This document shows positions 16,490 through 24,156 of a DNA stretch of 26,962 bases, piece by piece. This DNA comes from CAYFVR01 sp046541515 (GTDB lineage: Bacteria; Desulfobacterota; Desulfobacteria; Desulfobacterales; Desulfococcaceae). The notes under the pieces are model-generated. The model saw only the letters and a list, made by a program, of their open reading frames with translations. It did not search any database and was not told the origin of the DNA. The DNA lies in NCBI GenBank assembly GCA_046541515.1, contig JBKHDD010000052.1, positions 1 through 26,962 on the forward strand. Reading direction: 5' to 3'. The first letter of the stretch is position 1. Each line of letters opens with the position of its first letter. Made by a program: the position numbers and the translations under genes.

Positions 16490-17589
16490 CGCCCGTCCCG
16501 CCGAATCAGCAGCCAGAGGAAGAGCGGCGCCCCCATGAAGGAGGTGATGACGCCCACCGGCAGGCTCCCGGAACCCGCCGCCGTTCGGCCCAGGGTGTCC
16601 GCGCCCAGCAGCAGCAACGCGCCCACGAGCCCCGCGCCGGGAATGAGCAACCGGTGATCCGCCCCCCAGATTTTCCGTCCGATGTGGGGGGCCAGCAGGC
16701 CCAGAAATCCGATGACGCCGTGGAAGGCGGTGACCAGCGCGGCCACCAGCGCGGCGGCCATCATGCCGCGAATGCGCAGCCGGTCCACGGGAACGCCCAG
16801 CCCCCGGGCCGCTTCTTCGCCCGCCGCCAGCGCGTTCAGGTCCCACCGCGCCGACCAGAGCCAGAGGGAAGCCAGCAGTCCGGCCCCGGCGGTCAGGCCG
16901 ATTTCCCCTTTGCTGGAGCGAGCCACGTCGCCGAAGCTCCAGAACACCACCGAGGCCAGCTCGGTTTCCGTGGCGAGGTATTGCACGAGCACGGTTCCCG
17001 ACGTGAACAGCGAGGAAAGCGCCACCCCGGCCAGGATGATTCCCTCCGGCGACAGGCGGCGGAACCGGGCCAGGGCCAGAATCGCCAATGTGGCGGCCAT
17101 GGCCCCGCCGAAGGCCGCGATGGGCACGGGCACGCCGGAGAGCCAGGAAGCCGTTTCCCCTATCCCCGCCCCGAACAGCACGATGGCCGCCGAGGCCCCA
17201 AACGCCGCGCCTTGGCTGATACCCAGGGTGAAGGGGGAGCCCAGGGGATTCTTGATCAGGTTCTGGATCGCCACGCCTGAAACCGCCATGCCCCAGCCGC
17301 TCGCCACCGCCGCCAGAATCCGAGGCAGCCGAATGTTCAGCACCACCGTTCGTGCCGGCCCTTCCACCCCGCCGAACAGCGCCCGGAGGACTTCGGCGGG
17401 AGAGAGGCCGTAGCTGCCCAGTCCTAAAGCGATCAGAGCCAGCAGACCGAGGAGTCCCGTCCCCGCGCCCAGCAGACATAGCTTCCGACGGAACTGCTCC
17501 TGGTAGGCCGCGGCGGCGGGCCGCTTTCGGTTTGCGGCGGCGGTTGTCGAATCGTTGGATCGAAGGGTTGGAGAGACGACTTTTTCCAT
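16486..17589 (-). CDS. FecCD-family ABC transporter permease
   Basis: The 367-residue inner-membrane protein has a long polar N-terminus (about 35 residues) and about ten hydrophobic helices. Family motifs include LRLPRILAAVASGWGMAVSG-like sequence, NPLGSPFTLGISQGAAFGA and, near the C-terminus, GVIGFLGLLAPHIGRKIWG and LPVGVITSFMGAPLFLWLL. These are hallmarks of permeases for siderophores, haem and cobalamin. Only one permease gene is present, so it should act as a homodimer. It begins 22 bp after the TonB receptor stop and overlaps the ATPase gene by 4 bp. Confidence 0.93.
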   Translation of the reverse strand: MEKVVSPTLRSNDSTTAAANRKRPAAAAYQEQFRRKLCLLGAGTGLLGLLALIALGLGSYGLSPAEVLRALFGGVEGPARTVVLNIRLPRILAAVASGWGMAVSGVAIQNLIKNPLGSPFTLGISQGAAFGASAAIVLFGAGIGETASWLSGVPVPIAAFGGAMAATLAILALARFRRLSPEGIILAGVALSSLFTSGTVLVQYLATETELASVVFWSFGDVARSSKGEIGLTAGAGLLASLWLWSARWDLNALAAGEEAARGLGVPVDRLRIRGMMAAALVAALVTAFHGVIGFLGLLAPHIGRKIWGADHRLLIPGAGLVGALLLLGADTLGRTAAGSGSLPVGVITSFMGAPLFLWLLIRRDGR

Positions 17590-17611
17590 GTTGAATCCGT
17601 TTTCATTCCCA

Positions 17612-19558
17612 TTAAAACCGCACCCGCGCTCCCGCCATCACGCTCGCGCCCGGCATGGGGTAGCCGGGGGTGTAGGCGTAGTCGGCGTCGGTGAGGTTGC
17701 GACCGGCCAGGTAGAGTTCGCCGCCGATTTGTTCCATTTGGAAATCGTAGCTCAGTTTGGCGTTGACCAGAAAATGGTCGCCCACTTTGTCCGGATTGCC
17801 CGCCCCGGCGACGCGGGATTGCGAAGCGGCGTGCATTTCGTCCACGTACTGGGCGTCGGCGCTTAGCCGGAAATGGTCCAGAAACCGAAGGTTGACGCCG
17901 CCGCTGACGGTCCATTCCGGCGCGTAGGGCAGATCGCCGGGATCGGTGTCCAGGTAGGTGACGCCGGCGTAGACGGAAAGGCCCTCGGTCGGGAAGAGGG
18001 TGGCCGTGGCCTCCACGCCCCGGATCGTGAAGGAGTCGATGCTTTCGAAGCGGGGCGGCGGCGGGGGCGGCTGAACGATCACGTAGCGGTCCCGGCCGTC
18101 GTCGTAAAAGCCGGTGACGTCCAGCAGCAGCCGGTTCCCAAACGCCTGGGCGATGCCGAGTTCGAAATGGTCCACCGTTTCCGGGTCCAGGTCGCGCCAG
18201 GCGTTGGGATCGTTGCCGGGAATCCGCGCCCAGAAATTTTCGCTGAAGACCAGCACGTTGAGCCCCGGGTAGACCACGCCCCGGGAGTAGCCCGCGTGAA
18301 TCCGCGTGTCCCTGATCTCCGCCACCAGTCCCGCGTGGGGCGCGGCTTCGTCCGGCATGTCTCCGTGGACGTAGTGGCGGAGCCCCGCCGAGGGCGTCAG
18401 CCGGACCGGCCCCAGGTCGAAGCCGTGGCTGACCGCCGCGAAGGGCGAAAAGATGGACAGGGTTTCCGGCTCGAAGGTGGTTTCGGTGGTCCCGAAGAAC
18501 ACGTCGCCGGAAATATAGTCCAGGTCAAATCCGGCGCGGACCTCGCCGTTTTCCCAGGGCGTCAGTGTTTCCCGGGCCCGGACGCCGTAGAGATCGAAGT
18601 CGTTGAGCGTGTCGTCGGCCGGGTTTTCGTTCTGGTCCAGCCAGTCGCCTTCGCCGGTGTTCCAGTAGAATTTCAGGTCGCCTTGGGCCGCGCCCAGATC
18701 GTGGGACAGAGTTAGCACGCTCAGCCAACTGTTGGTTTCGTACCGGTCGTCGATGACGGTGGGGGCGAAATCGGGACCGGGGTCGTCGGCCCAGTTGTCG
18801 GTGCGCAGCAGGAAGAAGCGGGCCGACCAGGCGTCCGAAAATCGATAACCGGCGTTGAGGAAGTAGGACTGGGTTTCGCCCTCGGCGTCGTCCCGGTCGC
18901 CGTCCGACGTGTGAAAGCTCTGGCCGATCAGATAGTCGAACCGGTCGAAGCGGCCGCCGTGGACCGCCTCCTGCATGAAGGTGGAAAAGCTGCCGTAGGC
19001 GGCGGAAATCTCGGTGTCGAAGCCGTCCGCCTCCTGCTTTCGGGGCGCGAGGTTGATGGCGGAAAAGGCGTTGCCGAACACCGACGGCTGCGGCCCCTTG
19101 AACACTTCCACCGATCCGGCCGGGGCCACCGGCGCGAGGTCCAGCAACGGGTGATTCCAAATGCCGTTGTAGGTGGGCGCGCCGTCTATGAGGGTCTGGA
19201 TTTCCCCGCCGGGCCGGCTGGAGCCGAGGCCGCGAATGAAAACCGCCCCGCCCTCGCCGCCGCCGAAGGCCCCCACCACGTTGTAGCGGGTGATGTTGAC
19301 GCCCGGGGCCGAGCGAAGGGCCGAGGAGAGATCGTGGGCGTTCAAATCCTCCATCTGCTCCCGGCTGACCACCGCCTGCTGACCGGCGTACCGGTCCACG
19401 GCGTTTCCTTCCATGATGGGGCTGGCCACCACCTTCACGGAGGGGAGTTCCACCGCTTCGTTCCGCTGTTCGCTGGACTGGGCCATGGCCGTTCCGGCCG
19501 TGGCGGTCAACCATCCAAGCAACGCCAGAAACGCCATGATCCGACGATTCGCCGACAT
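17612..19558 (-). CDS. TonB-dependent outer-membrane receptor
   Basis: The 648-residue protein has a signal peptide ending in GTAMAQ (about residue 24) and a plug domain at about 35-165. Plug motifs include LSSALRSAPGVNI, VFIRGLGSS and VEVFKGPQPSVFGNAFSAINL. A 22-strand-type barrel follows, ending with aromatic F at the C-terminus (ASVMAGARVRF). A proline run (PPPPPP) lies in a predicted loop around residue 500. The start at 19558 is chosen for the signal peptide and GGGAGAAG upstream; the longer frame to 19774 would read through the leader hairpin. The linked FecCD permease, ATPase and HemV-2-like binding protein point to a metal chelate such as a siderophore or haem. No B12 riboswitch was recognised. 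Confidence 0.93.
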   Translation of the reverse strand: MSANRRIMAFLALLGWLTATAGTAMAQSSEQRNEAVELPSVKVVASPIMEGNAVDRYAGQQAVVSREQMEDLNAHDLSSALRSAPGVNITRYNVVGAFGGGEGGAVFIRGLGSSRPGGEIQTLIDGAPTYNGIWNHPLLDLAPVAPAGSVEVFKGPQPSVFGNAFSAINLAPRKQEADGFDTEISAAYGSFSTFMQEAVHGGRFDRFDYLIGQSFHTSDGDRDDAEGETQSYFLNAGYRFSDAWSARFFLLRTDNWADDPGPDFAPTVIDDRYETNSWLSVLTLSHDLGAAQGDLKFYWNTGEGDWLDQNENPADDTLNDFDLYGVRARETLTPWENGEVRAGFDLDYISGDVFFGTTETTFEPETLSIFSPFAAVSHGFDLGPVRLTPSAGLRHYVHGDMPDEAAPHAGLVAEIRDTRIHAGYSRGVVYPGLNVLVFSENFWARIPGNDPNAWRDLDPETVDHFELGIAQAFGNRLLLDVTGFYDDGRDRYVIVQPPPPPPRFESIDSFTIRGVEATATLFPTEGLSVYAGVTYLDTDPGDLPYAPEWTVSGGVNLRFLDHFRLSADAQYVDEMHAASQSRVAGAGNPDKVGDHFLVNAKLSYDFQMEQIGGELYLAGRNLTDADYAYTPGYPMPGASVMAGARVRF

Positions 19559-19620
19559 GTTTTTCTTCTCCCTTTGGGCGTTTGCGCGTGTTGCCTTCCG
19601 ATCTCGAAACATAGAATCGG

Positions 19621-19677
19621 AAAACAAAAAGGCCAGAAACGCCCCCGAAAAAAAAACGGATGGGCCTTCCTGGCCTT
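19621..19677 (-). terminator. Intrinsic-terminator hairpin in the TonB-receptor leader
   Basis: On the minus strand AAGGCCAG (plus 19670-19677) pairs with CTGGCCTT (plus 19629-19636). Nested GGGC/GCCC and CCG/CGG pairs surround a T9 loop, and a TTTGTTTT tail follows (plus 19621-19628). It lies about 70 nt before the receptor start and about 130 nt after the methyltransferase stop. It either ends the upstream transcript or acts as an attenuator for the receptor operon. Confidence 0.65.
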
Positions 19678-19704
19678 GTTGTCGAATATCCAACCGATTT
19701 ATGT

Positions 19705-19761
19705 GCACAATTTCAATTATGCGTTGACAATCTCTTACCCCAGCCGCTTCCGGGTTGTCAA
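19705..19761 (-). promoter_or_regulatory. Possible promoter and operator of the TonB-receptor operon
   Basis: On the minus strand TTGACA (plus 19756-19761), an 18-bp spacer and TAAGAG (plus 19732-19737) form a weak sigma-70-like promoter. Immediately downstream is the imperfect palindrome GCATAATTGAAATTGTGC (plus 19705-19722; arms match at 7 of 8 positions), suited to a dimeric repressor. It is not a good match to the classical Fur box, so the regulator is unknown. Confidence 0.35.
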
Positions 19762-19807
19762 GAGGCGGAGACACGGCCGAACCGGTCGGTTGAATGGGAT
19801 CGGTCCC

Positions 19808-21073
19808 TTATTCCCACAAATCCCGCTGCGCCTTTTCCGGAACCACGCGGGATTTGGTAGTCTTGGGGCCTCGGCGTTTTTTCGGGGTCGCGTCGGTGTC
19901 CGCAGGGGGCGTTTCCCCAGCCACCGGTTCGGTGGGCGGGGTCGCCTCCACTTCGGGTTCCCCCAATTCCTGCGGGAAAAGAGAATTTTCGCGCTCCGGC
20001 GCGTCTGGAATTTCCGGCCCGGCGTCCAACGGCAGAAAGGCGTGGTCCGCTTCCCATTGGCCTTTGCCGGTGGCGCGGATCGCCTGGAGCTGGTAGAGCT
20101 TCAGCGCCGTTTCCTGCTTGGTCATCACGGGGAAGCCGTAGGGCTCGTTGGTGTGCTTGAGCGGCCCCTTGGTCCGGGTGCGTTCTTCCACGAATTCCAG
20201 ATGGCGGGCGAACCGGTCGGCAACGCGCTGGTTTCCAATTTCCATGATCGCCTGGGGATCGGACAGGATCGCGGTCGGGAGATCGGCGGAGAGTTCGTAT
20301 CCCACCGAGTTCCGGGCGGAGGCCATGGCGGCGGCGGCGGTGGTGCCCGCGCCCATGAACGGGTCCAGCACGGTGTCGCCGCGCAGGGAGAACATCTGGA
20401 TGAGCCGGTAGGGCAGCTCGAACGGAAACGCGGCGCTTCGCTCCCGCGTGCTCTTGTCCACGAGATGCTGACGGGCGCCTTTCAGGTCCATCCACACGTC
20501 GGAAAACCAGAGGTTGCGCTCCTCCCAGAAGAAGGCGCTCTCCCGCCGGGCCTGCTTGTCCGCCGGTTTGGCGAAGGTCCGCTTGTCGCCGTTGCGGAAG
20601 ATGAGGATGAATTCGTGCTCCAGGGTGACGTAGGCCCCGGCCGGCAACATGCCGGAGCCCATGAACTTGTTGGGCGCGTTGGTCTGCTTTCGCCACAGAA
20701 TGGCGGGAAGCGCGACGAACTGGTCCGCCAGCATGGCGGAGGCGATCCGGGCGTGGTTCATGTGAAGGGCGAACGTGCCCTTTTGGGAACGAACGGCGTC
20801 GCCGATGTTGACGCAGACCAGCCCGCCGGGTTTCACCACCCGCCGGACCTCGGCCCAGACCGGGTCCAGCAGGCGGTTCATGGCCTCGAAGGCGGCGGGG
20901 CCGTCTTCCCGCCGCAGCGCTTCGTCCACCGCCGGGTCCATTTTCCGGAACAGGTCGTCCCACATTTCGATCATGGGATACGGTGGCGAGGTCACCACCA
21001 GGTCCACGCTGTGGTTGGCCAGGGCGGAGAGGTCGTTGCTGTTTTGCCGGTAGATTCGGTGTCGGGTGAGCAA
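19808..21073 (-). CDS. Solitary site-specific DNA methyltransferase (beta-type order)
   Basis: The 421-residue enzyme has catalytic motif IV TSPPY at residues 28-32 before the AdoMet-binding motif I DPFMGAGTT at 237-245. That is the permuted beta-type order, with the target-recognition region between the motifs. The SPPY form is most typical of N4-cytosine enzymes; N6-adenine activity cannot be excluded. After the catalytic core come about 150 residues ending in a basic tail (PKKRRGPKTTKSR). No restriction endonuclease is next to it, so it may be an orphan regulator or a remnant of a restriction-modification pair. Translation seems to start at a TTG (21071-21073) with GGAAAGAG about 11 nt upstream; no ATG lies near the conserved N-terminus. 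The gene lies 90 bp downstream of a binding-protein gene with no functional link. Confidence 0.87.
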   Translation of the reverse strand: MLTRHRIYRQNSNDLSALANHSVDLVVTSPPYPMIEMWDDLFRKMDPAVDEALRREDGPAAFEAMNRLLDPVWAEVRRVVKPGGLVCVNIGDAVRSQKGTFALHMNHARIASAMLADQFVALPAILWRKQTNAPNKFMGSGMLPAGAYVTLEHEFILIFRNGDKRTFAKPADKQARRESAFFWEERNLWFSDVWMDLKGARQHLVDKSTRERSAAFPFELPYRLIQMFSLRGDTVLDPFMGAGTTAAAAMASARNSVGYELSADLPTAILSDPQAIMEIGNQRVADRFARHLEFVEERTRTKGPLKHTNEPYGFPVMTKQETALKLYQLQAIRATGKGQWEADHAFLPLDAGPEIPDAPERENSLFPQELGEPEVEATPPTEPVAGETPPADTDATPKKRRGPKTTKSRVVPEKAQRDLWE

Positions 21074-21163
21074 TGGAGGCGATCTCTTTCCAAAAGGGTT
21101 TTCGGCCGGAAATCCCGGCGGTTCGGGAGCGGCCCGGGACGGACGGTTCGGAGCGGGGAGAGA

Positions 21164-21925
21164 TCAGGGAGCGCCGAAGTATTTCTGGCGCAAGCCCGAA
21201 TGGGCCGGACTCTCCTTGAATTTTTTCAGGGCGTTGGAAAAACGGGCCACCGTTTCCTCGGATACCCGGTCCCGCTGGAAAATCAGGTAAAGGCCGTCCA
21301 CCTTGATCGGGTGATCCCGCAGGGGAGTCAGGTTGTCCAGCCCCAAGGAGCGGCGAATGAAGAGCCCGTTGCCCAGCTCCGCAACGATGCAGTCCAACCG
21401 ACCTGCGGAGAGTTTCCGGAAATTGGTTTCGTCGTTTGTGACCGGGTCCACGGCCGCGCGCTTCCGGATGAATTGCCAAAAGGCGGGCGTGTAACTGTAT
21501 CCGGACACAACGCCGATCCGTTTTCCGCGCAGGTCGTCCATTTTCTCGAAGGAAAACTCCGCCTTTCGGTGGACCCAGATCACCCAGGTGGATTCGAACA
21601 ACGGTTCGGACGGGTATCGGGCGAATCGAAGTCGATCTTCGCTGAAATTGGCAGAAAAAAGGGCGTCGGCCCGGCCCGACCGGAGGATGTGAATGGCCCG
21701 CTTCCATGGAAAGGCGTCGATCGGGCCAGGCGCGACATCCATGGACGCGAGGGCGGCGGTGATCAATTCCACGCTGAATCCGCTCACGTTCCCGTCTCGA
21801 ACAATCTGGTAGGGCGGCCATTCGTCGCAGACCATGCGCAGGCTTGAAGACGCGGCCGGGGCGGAAGGGGCGGCAATGAATAGGAGAAGAAGAGCGCCCG
21901 TCAAATGGCGAACTATATTTATCAT
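21164..21925 (-). CDS. Orphan periplasmic solute-binding protein, family 3
   Basis: The 253-residue protein has a signal peptide (LTGALLLLFIAAPSAPAA). It then shows SBP_bac_3 features: LRMVCDEWPPYQ, GFSVELITAALASM, PWKRAIHILRSGRADALFSANFSEDRLRFARY and DDLRGKRIGVVSGYSY. Homologues bind amino acids or related small molecules for ABC importers, or act as sensor modules. No permease or ATPase lies nearby, so this copy may serve a transporter elsewhere. GGAGG sits 5 nt before the ATG. It starts 28 bp after the glutaredoxin-like gene and is probably co-transcribed with it. Confidence 0.88.
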   Translation of the reverse strand: MINIVRHLTGALLLLFIAAPSAPAASSSLRMVCDEWPPYQIVRDGNVSGFSVELITAALASMDVAPGPIDAFPWKRAIHILRSGRADALFSANFSEDRLRFARYPSEPLFESTWVIWVHRKAEFSFEKMDDLRGKRIGVVSGYSYTPAFWQFIRKRAAVDPVTNDETNFRKLSAGRLDCIVAELGNGLFIRRSLGLDNLTPLRDHPIKVDGLYLIFQRDRVSEETVARFSNALKKFKESPAHSGLRQKYFGAP

Positions 21926-21953
21926 GAAACCTCCCTGGAAACCATGCGCCGAA

Positions 21954-22475
21954 TTATTTGGCGTCCAGCGCCTGAAGATATGCGGCTTCGTTATAGCCCC
22001 GAACCTTATGATCCCCGATGACCACGAAGGGAACCCCTTTCCCGCCGTCCAGCCGCTTCATGCGATTTGCGGCCGCCTTGTCCTTTTCCACGTCGTATTC
22101 CGTGACGGAAACGCCCTGGCCCCGGAAAAACGCCTTGGCCTTTTTGCAGTGGCCGCACCAGGAGGTGGAATACATTTCGACCTTGGGCGCCCGGCCGGTT
22201 CGGGAAGTTGCTCGGCGCGCCGGGCGGGTTTGGCGGGGTTCCTGCCGAATCGCTTTGGATCGGGATGAACCGGCCGGGGCTTTCGGAGGCGGGGTGTAGG
22301 TCACGGTGGGCAGGGTGGAGACCTCTTCCTCGGGGACCTCGTCGGGGGGCGGCGTGTCGGTGACATGGGTGACGCCGCTTTCGTCCTTCCAAATGTACAT
22401 TTCCGCCTCGGCGTCCCCGGCGGGCAGCGCGACGGCCGCGAGCAGAATCAGGATTGTCGCGATTCGAATCCTCAT
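21954..22475 (-). CDS. Periplasmic DUF4124-glutaredoxin fusion protein
   Basis: The 173-residue protein has a signal peptide (residues 1-24) and a DUF4124 segment at about 25-45 (EMYIWKDESGVTHVTDTPPP). A proline- and arginine-rich linker leads to a glutaredoxin-like domain from residue 97. Its CGHC motif is at 107-110 in YSTSWCGHCKKAKAFF, and the cis-proline segment is KGVPFVVIGDHKVRGYN. The domain should catalyse thiol-disulfide exchange outside the cytoplasm, where glutathione-type reductants are uncommon, so a Dsb-like partner is likely. The start at 22475 is set by the signal peptide and AAAGGA upstream; the longer frame begins at 22511. A 101-bp transposable element lies about 35 bp upstream and may have altered its promoter. 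Confidence 0.88.
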   Translation of the reverse strand: MRIRIATILILLAAVALPAGDAEAEMYIWKDESGVTHVTDTPPPDEVPEEEVSTLPTVTYTPPPKAPAGSSRSKAIRQEPRQTRPARRATSRTGRAPKVEMYSTSWCGHCKKAKAFFRGQGVSVTEYDVEKDKAAANRMKRLDGGKGVPFVVIGDHKVRGYNEAAYLQALDAK

Positions 22476-22498
22476 GGGAATCCTTTCGGGGAAGATGG

Positions 22499-22619
22499 GG
22501 GCAAGGCGCAATACCGTTCACTTTGGCATTTCAATTGGCCAATCGTGCAAGATTGACCAAGGGCGAATGCAATTCGCCCCTGCCATTTTCGGTAAAATGA
22601 ACGGTATTGGGGCAAGGCG
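22499..22619. repeat. Target-site duplication flanking the MITE
   Basis: The direct repeat GGGCAAGGCG occurs at 22499-22508 and 22610-22619, exactly abutting the element's inverted ends. Removing the element plus one copy rebuilds a continuous upstream region for the glutaredoxin gene. Confidence 0.85.
22509..22609. mobile_element. 101-bp miniature inverted-repeat transposable element (MITE)
   Basis: The ends are perfect 12-bp inverted repeats: CAATACCGTTCA (22509-22520) and TGAACGGTATTG (22598-22609). The flanks carry an identical GGGCAAGGCG (22499-22508 and 22610-22619; 11 bp if the shared G is counted), as expected for a target-site duplication. Inside are two hairpins: TTGGCCAATC/GATTGACCAA (22535-22560, one mismatch) and GGGCGAAT/ATTCGCCC (22561-22579, 3-nt loop). 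There is no coding capacity, so it must be moved in trans. A duplication of 10-11 bp fits IS4- or ISAs1-type transposases; the family assignment is inference. Confidence 0.85.
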
Positions 22620-22852
22620 TCACGTTTCCGGATCGTTCGGTCCCAGGCCACTCCGACCGCAAAGGGAGGAAGCGACGCCGCCGGTGGAGGAAGGCGAATA
22701 AACGGCCATGAGCGCCCTTCCGTTCTGGTTCTCCGCCGGAGCGGGGGTGGATCGGGAACGCTGTTCCCGGTTGTTGTACGATAATCGGCGCGGGGATGTA
22801 AACCCGGAGTGAAATGGAAGAAGAGGAGGACGCGAATCGGAGGAGCGGGAGA
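22620..22852. other. Non-coding stretch beside the MITE
   Basis: No gene is seen between the MITE and the stop of the binding-protein gene at 22853. It contains a small perfect hairpin, CGGGAAC/GTTCCCG (22753-22759 and 22763-22769), without a T-tail. The promoter of the glutaredoxin gene, if it has one, should lie here or within the MITE; no clear hexamers were found. Confidence 0.5.
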
Positions 22853-23644
22853 CTAAGGTTTCGGCGGATCGGCCGGAGACTCCCAACGGTGGGGCTCGAA
22901 AATCGCGCCCCATTTTTTGAACATGGCCTTGAGACGGCCGTCCGCGAAGAGCGTTTGGATTTGATCGTCGAAAATGCGCATGAGGCGGTGGGATTTTTTC
23001 GAGGGATGAAAGGCGGGATAGGCGTTTTCGCCCCAGAGAATTTCCACGCGGTAGTCGGTCTCCAGGTCCAGGGCTTTCCCTTCCGCGAATTTGCGGATGT
23101 CCAGAAGGGCTTCGATGTAGACATCCGCGCGGCCGTGTTTCAGCAGCCGCCAGGCGTCCTTGAACTCCTCCACTTCGTCCCATCCGGCGAAGCGGGTCTC
23201 CGCGAAAAATTCAAGGGTGTGGAAATCGTAGCCGCTCAGCCAAAGGGCCCGTTTTCCATTCAGGGATTCTACGCCTTTCCAGTCCGGGATGGTTCCCGCC
23301 TTCCAGACGGCGGCGGTGTATTCCACGTACATCGGATGGCGCGGAATGAGAAGCCCATGTTCCTCGGCGTCCACCCGCCAAACGCAAAGCATGGCGTCGG
23401 CCTCGCCCGCCGCGACGGTCTGCTGGGCCCGCCTCCAGGGCGCGAACCGGAACCGGACCGCCACGCCGGCCGGTTCGTAGACCGCCCGCAGCATTTCGAA
23501 AAAAAGTCCGGTTCCGTCTTCGTTGGTCTGGCCTTCCCAGGCGGGCGTGATGACTTCGATGACGCCCGCCGTTTGAGCGGTGGAAGGGGAGAGGAGGAAA
23601 AAGACGAAAAGGATCAGGCGCTGAAAACGGTGGATTGGATTCAT
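22853..23644 (-). CDS. Second orphan periplasmic solute-binding protein, family 3
   Basis: The 263-residue protein has a signal peptide (FQRLILFVFFLLSPSTAQTAG) and SBP_bac_3-like features: IEVITPAWEGQTNEDGTGLFFEMLRAVYEPAG, FAPWRRAQQTVAAGEADAMLCVW and RLMRIFDDQIQTLFADGRLKAMFKKWG. It is only distantly similar to the copy at 21164-21925. There is no linked permease. ATG 23644 is preferred because the signal peptide starts there and AGGA lies 5 nt upstream. An ATG at 23737 would overlap the upstream stop (ATGA) and add 31 polar residues before the signal peptide. The ligand is unknown. Confidence 0.84.
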   Translation of the reverse strand: MNPIHRFQRLILFVFFLLSPSTAQTAGVIEVITPAWEGQTNEDGTGLFFEMLRAVYEPAGVAVRFRFAPWRRAQQTVAAGEADAMLCVWRVDAEEHGLLIPRHPMYVEYTAAVWKAGTIPDWKGVESLNGKRALWLSGYDFHTLEFFAETRFAGWDEVEEFKDAWRLLKHGRADVYIEALLDIRKFAEGKALDLETDYRVEILWGENAYPAFHPSKKSHRLMRIFDDQIQTLFADGRLKAMFKKWGAIFEPHRWESPADPPKP

Positions 23645-23733
23645 GGGATTCCTCCCGGCCAGTCGACCGATCCGGTACGCCTTCGCGAGATCGGCGGGAA
23701 GCGCTGGTTCGTCGCGAACTGCAAGGCGTTTGG

Positions 23734-24156
23734 TCATCCGGCGGGGACGCGCTTATCGTCTTGGTCGGCAGGGGGCCAGATCGGAGACGGATTTTGTGTC
23801 AGCCACGCCATGGCTTCCGGCAGGGTTCGGAAGAGGAAGAAGCGCGATTCGGGTAAATCCCGATAGCCTTCGTACATGCGGCAAAGGCCGTAGGCCAAGT
23901 CTTGCGGCGCCACGATGATCCGTCGGCAGTGGTCCGAAAATACCCGGTATTCTTCGGCGACTTTCCGGATGGTTTCCGTGGGAACCTCCACCCGGGCGAC
24001 CCCGGAAAAATCGACGAGATGGTCCATGTCTGGATGAAAACGCGGGTCTTGGGGCATTACCTCGAAATTGCAGTACAAATCGGCGGAATCGACCTTGCCG
24101 GAAAACGTGGAGATGATGAGGCCCTTTTCGGGAAAAAATTCAGACGCCACCGTCAT
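23734..24156 (-). CDS. SpoIIAA/STAS-like hypothetical protein
   Basis: The 140-residue cytoplasmic protein has no membrane segment or signal peptide. The pattern (GLIISTFSGKVDSADL, MDHLVDFSGVARVEVP, VAPQDLAYGLCRMYEGYRDLP, FRTLPEAMAWL) resembles the SpoIIAA-like/STAS-fold proteins common in Desulfobacterota, often annotated as hypothetical. ATG 24156 is chosen over a TTG at 24192. It overlaps the end of the preceding gene by 17 bp, so the two are probably translationally coupled. The function is unknown. Confidence 0.72.
   Translation of the reverse strand: MTVASEFFPEKGLIISTFSGKVDSADLYCNFEVMPQDPRFHPDMDHLVDFSGVARVEVPTETIRKVAEEYRVFSDHCRRIIVAPQDLAYGLCRMYEGYRDLPESRFFLFRTLPEAMAWLTQNPSPIWPPADQDDKRVPAG

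Noticed and set aside
19705..19722. Classical Fur box
   Set aside because: The dyad is AT-rich but does not match the GATAAT-type repeats well enough to name it.
19559..19807. Cobalamin riboswitch in the TonB-receptor leader
   Set aside because: No B12-box-like sequence was found; only the terminator hairpin and a dyad are visible.
18911..21847. 978-codon open frame on the plus strand
   Set aside because: It crosses three genes on the other strand and two intergenic regions, with no domain signal.
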